DNA of 64,000 bases, taken from NCBI GenBank assembly GCA_963921195.1, contig OY992537.1, forward strand, positions 76,080,894 through 76,144,893, read 5' to 3'. This stretch comes from Pegoplata infirma (Eukaryota; Arthropoda; Insecta; Diptera; Anthomyiidae). The notes beneath the pieces were generated by a model that was not told the origin of the DNA, ran no database searches, and was given only the letters and a program-made list of their open reading frames with translations. Made by a program: the position numbers and the translations under genes. This document shows positions 50,880-59,968 of this stretch, piece after piece (the stretch's first letter is position 1; the number at the start of each line of letters is the position of its first letter).

Positions 50880-51340
50880 AGAATATGTAGTATTACATTT
50901 TTGAAATATTTCGGAATATAAGACACTTTCTAGAGAAAGAATATATCAGAATCCATTCGAAAATTGTCAACAAATAAAATGTTTTTTTCTAAAGTAGAAA
51001 TTTCTTAAAATATTTTTCTATAATTAGGTACTCTAAATTTGAAACATTCTCTATTGCAAAACTATAACAAAATCTTCCAATATCTCAAAATCCGATATTT
51101 TCTCTATTGGAAACATGATGATATAAAAAATGTCCATCATCAGGTTATGAGATAATTTTCTCATAGAAAGATAGCCAGTTTCTGCGAAAGTTTCCAAAAA
51201 TATTTCTCAGATGTTGAAACATTTTTCCTATAGAAAAATGTTTTTTATGGACAATTTATTACATTCTAAAACAAGTTGGAAGTTTCTGAGAAATATGTAT
51301 TTTCTATAAAAAGATTTTAAGATTTGAAAATTAGAAAAAA
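50880..51340. repeat. Degenerate 35-bp satellite relic
   Basis: Words such as TTTCTAGAGAAAG, TTTCCTATAGAAAAATG and ACATTTTTCC recur at irregular spacing and resemble eroded satellite units. Confidence 0.45.
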
Positions 51341-51486
51341 AAATGTGTCATGCGATACATTTTTAATAACACTACTCAACACGGTTTATGCACAGAAAAG
51401 TTGAATACATTTTCTAAAGTATTTTGTCATCCTAAACACGAATCTGTCATCCGAAAAGTTGTATCAACTCGCCTTCTCGAGATATA

Positions 51487-52458
51487 CCCAGCAAAACCTT
51501 GGTAATAGGTGGTGATTATATAACACATTACCAGGTAATGTATATACCTTATTTGTAGCATTATTTTAGGATGTCTTACCAAACATATGTTCCACAACGT
51601 ATTATTTTAAAGTGAAAAATAATGCTTTATAAATAATGTGATACGTAATGCATGATTGTTGGAAAAAATTTATTTCATATTTATTATTTCTAAACATTAA
51701 ATCATGGATGACTTATATTTGGTTATATTATGTATTATTTCAAAGTTTGAAATAATGCATTATTTATAATTGGATGCATAATGCATTACAATAATATAAA
51801 AAATAAATATTTTATAAAAAAATGCATAAGCTTAAACTAGAGATGGGCTCACGCCAGGAATTTTCTAATGACACACACTCGCTCACTAGAATATTCTATC
51901 TACTTACACTCACTTACAATCACGTGAGTATATTTAATACAAAATTACTTTTTAACTACTCGTAACACCTTATATATAATGTTCTGGTGTGCTATATTAT
52001 ATACCTTACTCGTATGCATTACTTTGAGTCTCATCCCCTGTTAAAATCATCAATGCTGCAATGTATAAAATAAGCAATCTTATACCTTATTTTATACCTT
52101 ATTTGGTAATCTAAGTTTTGCTGGGATATTTTATCTAGTTACACTCACTTACAATCACGTGAGTAAATTTAATACAAAATTACTTTTTCACTACTCGTAA
52201 TACCTTATATATTATCTTCTGGTATGCTATATTATTTCATTTCTCGTAACCTATAAAATATCATATATTTTACACCTTACTCGTATTCTTCGTTATAAGT
52301 TTATGACTTATTTTATACCATACTGGTATTCTTTGTGATAATGTGGATGCATTACTTTGAGTCTCATCGCCTGTTAAAATCATCAATGCTGCAATGTATA
52401 AAATAAGAGATCCTATACCTTATTTTATACCTTATTTGGTAATCTAAGTTTTGCTGGG
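51487..52458 (+). mobile_element. CCCAGCAAAAC-ended element, forward copy
   Basis: Left end CCCAGCAAAACCTTGGTAAT; the right end, GGTAATCTAAGTTTTGCTGGG, inverts to CCCAGCAAAACTTAGATTAC. The flanks are ...GATA|TA and TA|TGAC, so a TA duplication is possible. A second copy of the terminal block also ends at 52125, and 52126-52458 repeats about 51893-52125 in tandem with extra sequence. Landmarks: CATTACCAGGTAATG, CTAGAGATGGGCTCACG, AATCACGTGAG, GAGTCTCATC. No frame. Confidence 0.7.
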
Positions 52459-52625
52459 TATGACAACCTGTCATATGATAAACATTTTAAGGCATTTTAT
52501 AATGATAATTTCGGATCAACTGACACCCTTTAATGATGTTTTTCGCTCTGCCTTCTCCGAGACAATTGACCTTAAGGATAATTTATTAATGTAAATATAA
52601 ATTATTTATCCCAGTAAATAAACAC

Positions 52626-53490
52626 CCCAGCAAAACTTAGATTACCAAATAATGTATAAAATAAGGTATAGGATCTCTTATTTTATACATTGAAGCATTG
52701 ATGATTTTAACAGGCGATGAGACTCAAAGTAATGCGTCCACATTATCACAAAGATTACCAGAAAGGTATAAAATAAGTCATAAATTTACGAAGAATACGA
52801 GTAAGGTTTAAAATATATGATATTTTATAGGTTACGAGAAATGAAATAATATAGCATACCAGAAGATAATATATAAGGTGTTACGAGTGGTGAAAAAGTA
52901 ATTTTGTATTAAATTTACTCACGTGATTGTAAGTGAGTGTAAGTAGATAAAATATGCTCGTGAGTGTGTGTCGTTAGAAATTTCCTGTCGTGAGCCCATC
53001 TCTAGTTTAAACTTATGCATTTTTTTTATAAAATAATTATTTTTTATGTTATTGTAATGCATTAGTGTTTCTTCACAATACAGCAGCAAGCAGCAGACAG
53101 CAAAATTTTTACATGTATTTTGTTGTTGCGCCAACAACAAAATACATGTAAAAATTTTGCTGTCTGCTGTTTGCTGCTGTATTGTGAAGAAACACTTATG
53201 CATCCAATTATAAATAATACATTATTTCAAACTTTCAAATAATACATAATGTAACCAAATATAAGTCACCCATGATTTAATGTTTAGAAATAACAAATAT
53301 GAAATACATTTTTTCCAATAATCATGCATTTGGTAGCAAATTATTAGTAATGCATTATTTTTCACTTGAAAATAATACGTTGTGGAACAACTGTTTGGTA
53401 AGACATCATAAAATAATGCTACAAATAAGTTATATGCATTACCTGGTAATGTGTTATATAATCACTACCCATTACCAAAGTTTTGCTGGG
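52626..53490 (-). mobile_element. CCCAGCAAAAC-ended element, inverted copy
   Basis: The mirror of 51487-52458: it begins CCCAGCAAAACTTAGATTAC and ends with CATTACCAAAGTTTTGCTGGG. With the forward copy it forms a 2-kb inverted repeat with a 167-bp unique spacer (52459-52625). It carries an additional 131-bp hairpin insertion at 53065-53195. The 94-codon frame at 52919-53203 is produced by that hairpin and repeat sequence. Confidence 0.72.
53065..53195. mobile_element. 131-bp near-perfect hairpin MITE with TTA duplication
   Basis: Arms of about 64 bp (GTGTTTCTTCACAATACAGC ... GCTGTATTGTGAAGAAACAC) with one mismatch and a 3-nt loop CGC near 53129-53131. It is flanked by TTA at 53062-53064 and 53196-53198. 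The other arm of the surrounding inverted repeat has the unoccupied sequence (near 51770-51790, inverse AATGCATTATGCATCC), which shows the empty site with a single TTA. A 3-bp TWA duplication is typical of PIF/Harbinger (Tourist-like) elements; assignment is by that criterion only. A transcript would fold into a long dsRNA. Confidence 0.8.
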
Positions 53491-53610
53491 ATGTTTCACT
53501 TGTGGAACAAATGTTTGGTAAGACATCATAAAATAATGCTACAACTTAGTTATATACATTACCTGGTAATGTGTTATATAATCACTACCCATTACCAAAG
53601 TTTTGCTGGG
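53491..53610. repeat. 120-bp tandem duplication of the CCCAGC element end
   Basis: 53491-53610 repeats about 53371-53490 (GGTAAGACATCATAAAATAA, CATTACCTGGTAATG, CATTACCAAAGTTTTGCTGGG) with a few differences. The left part differs in GTGGAACAAATG versus GTGGAACAACTG. Confidence 0.8.
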
Positions 53611-54005
53611 AATACCCTAATTTTATACAACAATGGTGTATAAAACGTGTGCGTATGAGTAATATCAATACTTAAAAAATATTTTAAGAGGCGATGGGAG
53701 CATGAGTGAGTTTTTATTTATGATCACGCACGGTAATGAAGGAAAAAATTTAGTCACGCACGATATTTTATTTTGCTCACGCTTATTCACGCACACGTGA
53801 GTAGGAAAAAATAGGTCACGGTCACGATGATCACGTGAGTAAAATAGAATATCGTGCGTGAATATTTTTTTTCTTTCATTAGCGTGCGTGATCGTAAATA
53901 AAATCTCACTCACGCTCCTATCGCTTCTTAAAATATTTCTTAAGTATTGATATTACTCATACGCACACATTTTATGCACCATTATTGTATAAAATTAGCG
54001 TATTG
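53611..54005. mobile_element. Foldback element, 395 bp, CACGTGAGT-rich
   Basis: AATACCCTAATTTTATACAA with GGTGTATAAAACGTGTGCGT on the left is mirrored by the inverse on the right (ACGCACACATTTTATGCACC, TTGTATAAAATTAGCGTATT). Arms are about 150 bp. The centre is rich in CACGCAC, GCTCACGC and CACGTGAGT words, also seen at 51908, 52919 and 57175-57345. It abuts the CCCAGC end at 53610. Confidence 0.7.
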
Positions 54006-54019
54006 CAATCTTTAACATT

Positions 54020-54479
54020 TGATTTCTCGAAAACAAGGCAAAACACATCTCTGAAAATTTCAGAACAGATAGTAAAGAGCTTTAACTTTTTTTTAAACAA
54101 TTAAAAAAAATAAAATTTCGGCATGTTTTTTGATAAATAAAGTTTAAGTTTAAATTTCAAAAATTCAGAACTTCATCTGAAAATTTTCCAATTTTTATTT
54201 CTTTAATCGATAGCCCATACATAAATCTATAAAAAACTTTTGTCTTAAAGACTTTACTGTGTTTCATTTAATTTGCAAAAATATTGAAGTAAAGGTACTC
54301 AGGCAAAAAAGTTAGATATTTTCAATATTTGACCACGCCCACAAGGCCCACTTTTTGAAAAAACTTAAATTTTATTTTTGTTATTTAATAGTACCCTAAG
54401 AGCGAATACTTTGCAAATGATATCCCATTGAAACCACTATGGTTTTTCTGTAGTGGAACAGTTGGTGTGGAATGCCTCA
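54020..54479 (-). mobile_element. Half copy of the 394-1481 foldback element
   Basis: Ends GGTGTGGAATGCCTCA followed by TA, as at 1481. Inside are CGATAGCCCATAC, ATATTTGACCACGCC and TTTTCTGTAGTGGAACA, matching the right arm of the 394-1481 element. The left half is missing, truncated next to the foldback at 53611-54005. Confidence 0.72.
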
Positions 54480-54481
54480 TA

Positions 54482-54795
54482 TTTGAAAAAATATTTAGTC
54501 CGCCATTTTGTTTTTCAAAAATTCGGAGTAACAATTCTTATTCAGTAACTCCAAGACCCGCATAAATCAAAATTTGAGTTCAATCGGAGAATTTTTTAAA
54601 AAAATTGTCCGCCATATTGGATCCGCTATTTTGATTTTTTTGGTTTTTGCTAAATTTTGAAATCAGCGACCTCGAATTCCTCTAGAAGCACCTTTTCAGA
54701 CGGATCCAACAACGATAAAGACTTTTGGCCGGAATTGGATTATGCTGGCCCTGTGTGCAATGTACGAAATATTTCGTGTACTTTACGAATGTCTT
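54482..54795. other. Repeat-like DNA, no gene seen
   Basis: Holds GTCCGCCATTTTG, GTCCGCCATATTGGATCCGC and GAAATCAGCGACCTCGAA. The first two are a short diverged direct repeat. It looks transposon-derived but the family is not recognised. Confidence 0.4.
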
Positions 54796-55645
54796 TCATT
54801 GTGCGAAATCACGAATGTTTTCGTATTTAATCTAGTTTTAACTTCTTCTGACACAGTTGTAATTTCTTACACTGTAGTAGATTTTCTCAGAGTTCTAAGA
54901 ATTGGAAATATGATATATAAATTCAAACCTAACGGACATTTTTTAAGACTTAAAAAGTCCTACTAAGGGTTGCAACTCTGAGAAAATCTACTACAGTGTA
55001 AAGAATTACAACTGTGTCAGAAAAGTTAATAATAAGATATTGATTAAGTTCGTTCTAAACGATAAGATATGGGTAATAACATGTTATATGATTCTCGTAA
55101 CATTTTTCAACTTGTTGTACGTTTAAATAGCTAATTTTAATCTTACACACCTGCAGTGACAATCGAAGAGTGCTGACGGAGGAAGGGTGGCTTTTTCTGA
55201 AAGCTGTCGACTTCTCCACTTAGCGTGTGTTGTCAATTAATTTTTTCAGATTTTCTCATTGTACAAAAAAATAATTATTTCTCAGAAATAATTAATATGG
55301 ACTCAAACCGAAATAAATAAAAACTTCAGTTATAAAATATAAAGTCCAACAATATATAAAACAGAATTAAAAGTTATTGCTAATTTTATCACGGGACATC
55401 TTTAGAAGTCATTTCATATATAAAATACTTAGTTTGGACAACATTCGTTTAATGATTTTTTTAAAACAAAAAGACACATATAACTGTTATATTTATTTGG
55501 TCTTTGCTCGTTGGTCTATGTCTTAACATAAATACCCCCCAAAAAGTTACACATTTTCAAACAAACAAAATTCTTAACAAAGCCGAATTTTTACAAGGTT
55601 ATGACACCGTTGGAAAGGTGTTGAAAAACCTTCTTTCTCTTCTTT
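54796..55645 (+). repeat. 850-bp tandem duplication, copy 1
   Basis: Starts TCATTGTGCGAAATCACGAA and matches 55646-56489 without a difference I could see. The junction with copy 2 is TTCTTTCTC, then TTCTT filler, then TCATTGTGCG. It contains a small TIR element (54840-55026) and part of the ACTTACAAGG-family interior. Confidence 0.9.
54840..55026. mobile_element. MITE with about 55-bp TIRs (first of two duplicated copies)
   Basis: AACTTCTTCTGACACAGTTG ... CTCAGAGTT on the left is mirrored by AACTCTGAG ... CAACTGTGTCAGAAAAGTT on the right, with a few mismatches and a loop of about 75 bp. The identical copy in the second unit is at 55690-55876. No clear target duplication. The 74-codon frame at 54742-54966 spans the left arm and is not a gene. 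Confidence 0.75.
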
Positions 55646-56489
55646 TCATTGTGCGAAATCACGAATGTTTTCGTATTTAATCTAGTTTTAACTTCTTCTG
55701 ACACAGTTGTAATTTCTTACACTGTAGTAGATTTTCTCAGAGTTCTAAGAATTGGAAATATGATATATAAATTCAAACCTAACGGACATTTTTTAAGACT
55801 TAAAAAGTCCTACTAAGGGTTGCAACTCTGAGAAAATCTACTACAGTGTAAAGAATTACAACTGTGTCAGAAAAGTTAATAATAAGATATTGATTAAGTT
55901 CGTTCTAAACGATAAGATATGGGTAATAACATGTTATATGATTCTCGTAACATTTTTCAACTTGTTGTACGTTTAAATAGCTAATTTTAATCTTACACAC
56001 CTGCAGTGACAATCGAAGAGTGCTGACGGAGGAAGGGTGGCTTTTTCTGAAAGCTGTCGACTTCTCCACTTAGCGTGTGTTGTCAATTAATTTTTTCAGA
56101 TTTTCTCATTGTACAAAAAAATAATTATTTCTCAGAAATAATTAATATGGACTCAAACCGAAATAAATAAAAACTTCAGTTATAAAATATAAAGTCCAAC
56201 AATATATAAAACAGAATTAAAAGTTATTGCTAATTTTATCACGGGACATCTTTAGAAGTCATTTCATATATAAAATACTTAGTTTGGACAACATTCGTTT
56301 AATGATTTTTTTAAAACAAAAAGACACATATAACTGTTATATTTATTTGGTCTTTGCTCGTTGGTCTATGTCTTAACATAAATACCCCCCAAAAAGTTAC
56401 ACATTTTCAAACAAACAAAATTCTTAACAAAGCCGAATTTTTACAAGGTTATGACACCGTTGGAAAGGTGTTGAAAAACCTTCTTTCTC
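55646..56489 (+). repeat. 850-bp tandem duplication, copy 2
   Basis: Second unit, including the MITE copy at 55690-55876. It continues past 56489 into sequence (ATATGGAAAC...ATATAGTTTC) that matches the inverse of the element at 42977-43572. So this right-hand copy keeps the ancestral junction and the left one has the novel junction. Confidence 0.9.
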
Positions 56490-57045
56490 ATATGGAAACA
56501 TCATATAGTTTCTGAAAACGAAATGTCAAAAAAAACGAAAAGTCAAAAAAATTATTTCTTCGCAATTTTTTTTGACCCATTTTTGAACCCCTTAATCCCC
56601 GATATGGCCGATAAGCCGAGACATTCCAACCTTAGAATTGTCTCTTTTATTTATATTTTAATGGGGTTTTCTGATTTTTTTTTCCTTTTTAGTGTATACA
56701 TTTTTAAAATGTTTAACTCACAACTTTTAAAATTTGCATTTTATTTGACTGGAATAGAAAACAACATACAGCAATATTCTGCCCTGTTTTTTTTTAACAG
56801 CTGTTTTCAGAAAACAACACAGAAGAAGTAAGCTGTTGTATAAGGCAATTTCAACCCTGTGATTTTTTGCAGGGTAAAAAGTGCAACTTATTTGCACTTT
56901 ATAGGGCATTTTTTTAGAAAAGAACACAAAAACAGAATTTTTGGGGCAAAATGCAAAAAAAAAATCACATTTTTTTCCAGAAAAGAAAACACCATAAGTT
57001 TCATGCAAATCGGTTTACAAGGGTTGAGACACTTCCCTTGTAAGT
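56490..57045 (-). mobile_element. Second copy of the ACTTACAAGG family, broken by an insertion
   Basis: GGCCGATAAGCCGAGACATT, CCAACCTTAGAATTGTCTC and, after the insertion at 56662-56994, GCAAATCGGTTTACAAGGG and CACTTCCCTTGTAAGT reproduce the right arm and terminus of 42977-43572. The matching left terminus was not found; homology extends leftward into the 850-bp duplication. Confidence 0.72.
56662..56994. mobile_element. 333-bp MITE with TAA duplication
   Basis: Left end TGGGGTTTTCTG, inverse of right end TGGTGTTTTCTTTTCTGG. TAA flanks both sides (56659-56661, 56995-56997). It splits TATATTTTAA and GTTTCATGC, which are contiguous in the related element (43530-43545 region). A 3-bp TAA duplication is compatible with PIF/Harbinger-type insertion. 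It contains AACAGCTGTTTTCAG and a GTGCAACTTATTTGCAC dyad. Open frames on both strands are low-complexity. Confidence 0.65.
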
Positions 57046-57735
57046 TTTTTTTCCAGTTGTTAATTTTTTTTTTAGATTTTTATTGGATATTTTGATTTTG
57101 CTAACTTTTTTCTTTTCTTGCCAACACAATATTTTTTAGCATTTTTATTTTTTTGGAAAGCAAATTCAATAGCGTGAGTAGAGCTTGCGTGAGTAGAGCT
57201 TTCGTGATTCACGCGTGAGCATTTTTTGCTCACGTTATTTGTGAGTGAACGTGATTGAACAAAAATTAATGAGAGTGATTGGTGAGTGATTCGATTTTTG
57301 TTTGTGTGAGTAAGTGTGAGTTAAAATCAACTCACGCGCCCGTCAATAGTTCAAAGTCATGCACTTTGACTCAGGGGAATTTCAGCAGATTTTTCTGCTA
57401 AAATCTGCAGATTCCTCTGCTGTCTCGGCCGATTTATCTGCTGGTTTCACCTAGATAATCATGATATATTTTTAGCAAACCGCGTTTGATAAAATCAGCA
57501 AATTTCTCATATGGCTCAAAATGGATGTATTTTTAGCAGATTTTTCTGATGATTGGACAAAGAATTTATTTTTAGTGTATGTGAGTTACCCTTAGTTGAT
57601 CGACACTTTTGGTGGGTATTGGAATTCTATCAGAGAGAAAATCCCAAAAAACGAGCCAACCTATTGGGAACCCCAGATTTATAATCAAGAAAAAACATTT
57701 TTAGTGTTCGCAACTTGTGGTTAAAGTTAGGTCGG
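57046..57735. other. No gene seen; CACGTGAGT-rich and CAGCAGATTTTTCTGCT-rich DNA
   Basis: 57175-57345 repeats GCGTGAGT, GCTCACG and GTGAGTGA words like those in the foldback at 53611-54005. 57370-57560 repeats CAGATTTTTCTG and TTTTTAGCA words. Both look like decayed repeats; boundaries are not definable. Confidence 0.4.
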
Positions 57736-57958
57736 CCAAGGTGTGAGTTCCTATATAAAAATTTTGTCCGATAGTCAGTTAAAACGTCCTATTAGCTGCA
57801 AATATAAGCCTTTTTTAACACTTATATGTGTTATATTAAAGATCTAACTAAAGATTTTTCCAATTGGTTACTCCATGTTTGAAATTGGGAACCATTTTTC
57901 GCTAAACATTGGTGGAGGGAATGAAATAGTCGGTCCTGACTAGAATTTTCTAACTTGT
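57736..57958 (+). repeat. DINE-like subfamily B 3' fragment
   Basis: CCGATAGTCAGTTAAAA, GATCTAACTAAAGATT, GTCGGTCCTGACTAGAATTT and CTAACTTGTTT parallel the last 220 bp of copy B (5194-6000). The 5' half and tetranucleotide tract are absent. Confidence 0.6.
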
Positions 57959-57969
57959 TTCCCCTAAAA

Positions 57970-58270
57970 ATGCCTCAGAATTTTTTACTCTTGAACAAAA
58001 CAAAAAATCATGATAATGCTTTGCTAAAGATTTGGGTGTACGGTCGAAGACCCCATTAAGCTTATAATGAGTGTATAACTTAAGTGCAAAAAAAGTGTTT
58101 TTACATTTTGGAGAGTATAAAAGATTCGGCACCAAAGAATTTTACATTCTCACATATTTTTTGTACATTTGTTAAACAAATGGAATATTTTTATGTCAAA
58201 AGTTTAGACTCGGTGAAAAAGAAGTTTTGGTGAAAAAAATATTTTTTTTTTTCACGAAAAACAAAATTAT
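57970..58270 (+). repeat. Degenerate DINE-like fragment, partner of 3953-4180
   Basis: Includes GGTCGAAGACCCCATTAAG (a decayed core), ACATTTTGGAGAGTATAAAA, GATTCGGCACCAAAGAAT and TTTTTCACGAAAAACAAA. It retains about 80 bp missing from 3953-4180. It is followed by low-complexity GATGAAAAAAATTT-type sequence to 58445. Confidence 0.65.
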
Positions 58271-58445
58271 GATAAAAAAAATTTGATGAAAACAAAATTT
58301 TTGATAAAAAAGTTTTTGTTGAAGAAAAACAAATTTATGAAAAAATTTGATGAAAAAAAAATTGATGAGAAAACAATTTGATGTAAAAAAAATTTTATAA
58401 AAAAAATTTTATAAAAAAAATTTTACGAAAAAAAATTGATACAAA
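58271..58445. repeat. Low-complexity (GATGAAAAAAA)n tract
   Basis: Same composition as 7790-8130. Confidence 0.8.
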
Positions 58446-59516
58446 TTAATTATATTACGGTTTATACACCAGCTGGTGAAAAACGATTTTATTCACCAGC
58501 AGGTACATTATTATCCAAGTTACAAGTCGAAGTTACAAACCTTCTTGGTTTTAAGAAAATTAAAACAGTAGTCCTTATTTTCTTTTTTGTTAGTCCGAAG
58601 CTTATATAGTGAAACTTAGGTGGCGTCCTGCATCATTTTTAAAATTATACACCAGCGTAAAAACATTATCATGTTAAAAAAGTATTAAAATCCTAAACAT
58701 TTTTTTTACATAAAAATTCCGCGATTCTTAACATTTTATTAACATTTTGTTCGATCTTGAAAAATTGTTCCTAAAAATAATAAATTTTTGCGTGTGTATG
58801 TTTTATGTTTGTCTGTACGCAGGATAAGTGTATGAGTTCGTCTGTTGTTGTTAGCGTTGTTGTATTGTCTTTATTACAGTTATCTATATGCTTGCTTTCT
58901 TTATTTATTTTCATATTTATATTTTCTTCTTCTTTTTGACGGAAAAGTAATAAATTTATTTTCTGTTATGTTGTTTTTTTTTTTTTTTTTTTTTTTTTAA
59001 AGAATGTTGACTGTATTTTTCATAACCTTTTGTATACAATAATACCATCGTACTATGGTATGATGAAATTTTTGAATATAAAAATATATTTTATTTATAT
59101 TTTTTTTTTCTGAATATATTATTGTTTATGTATTTTATGTTTTATTGATTTGTAGACCTTTTTTTAGGCAATTGTGGATTATGTTAAACATTCACAGTCG
59201 TTTTGTGTTTGATAACTCAAATTGGTAATTTCCGCTGTTGTTAACAAATTAAAAAGAAAAGCCGTACAAATTTCATTTATAACAAAATAAAAGCAAACAA
59301 AAAAATTAATACCGTTGGATTACATTTGATATTTGCAAAGGTAAATTCTTTGTTAAATAAAGAAACCCTATAGCAAAGAGCACTACAATTTATTGATTAA
59401 CTTTTACTCACTTAGACTTAGACACTTAGACTTACTTATATCCAGAAGGAGGCACGAATAATGACTCTTTCGAATTTCGTCGATCGCTGGCAAAAATATG
59501 GTTCCTTTTGGAGTAT
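58446..59516. other. No gene seen; contains a 25-T run
   Basis: CACCAGCTGGTG and TTCACCAGCAGG (58469-58503) form short dyads. 58974-58998 is an uninterrupted T run. 58780-58960 contains GTTGTTGTTAGCG and TTTGTCTGTACGCAGG, and 59001-59450 looks single-copy; neither shows a coding frame. Confidence 0.45.
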
Positions 59517-59524
59517 TTACTCAA

Positions 59525-59960
59525 TAGGGATATAACCATTTGCGTTTTTTTTGCAAATATCGAAAAGGACCTATCATATTGAGTATGTAGATGAAAAATC
59601 AAGAAGAAATGTGTGTTCTTTTTTTCGCGAATGTTAAAAAAGGTTCGGCACCGATCGCGATGAAGTTTTCGCTAATATTTTTTTTTTTATTATTCGGAAA
59701 ACCCGTAATTCTAGTGTCGAAAACCATTTTATAAATTTGTTATTGTTTTATTTTTGTTGTAAAACGACAAAAAGACAAAAAACGGTGGATGGGAAGGAAT
59801 CCCACCATAAAACATAAAAAAATGTAAATTTATGGTGTTTTAGAAATTGCAATCGGTGCCGAAGATTTTTGGACCAAAATGTCCCCGGATAACGTTTTTT
59901 GTTGTCAGTATAAAATTGCCTATACGATTATGATAGGTTCCTATTTTGGTTATATCCCTA
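59525..59960. mobile_element. hAT-type MITE, 436 bp
   Basis: TIRs TAGGGATATAACCA and TGGTTATATCCCTA. A perfect 8-bp target duplication TTACTCAA flanks it (59517-59524, 59961-59968). TAGGG-starting TIRs with 8-bp duplications are diagnostic for hAT. Further inverted pairing joins GACCTATCATA with TATGATAGGTTCC and GGTTCGGCACCGAT with ATCGGTGCCGAA. No transposase frame. Confidence 0.85.
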
Positions 59961-59968
59961 TTACTCAA

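Noticed and set aside
51840..52995. TAGAGATGGGCTCACG in both arms as a complete hAT element
   Set aside because: The two occurrences are mirror copies within the larger inverted repeat and share the same flank; no second end or duplication within either arm.
52919..53203. 94-codon minus-strand frame with symmetric peptide
   Set aside because: It is the translation of the 131-bp hairpin insertion and adjacent repeat; the near-symmetry of the peptide reflects the palindrome.
53299..53643. 114-codon plus-strand frame with an internal peptide repeat
   Set aside because: The repeat in the peptide is the 120-bp tandem duplication of a MITE end; no domain or gene context.
58974..58998. 25-T run as a possible Pol III or transcription terminator
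   Set aside because: No upstream RNA gene is visible and T homopolymers are common throughout the window.
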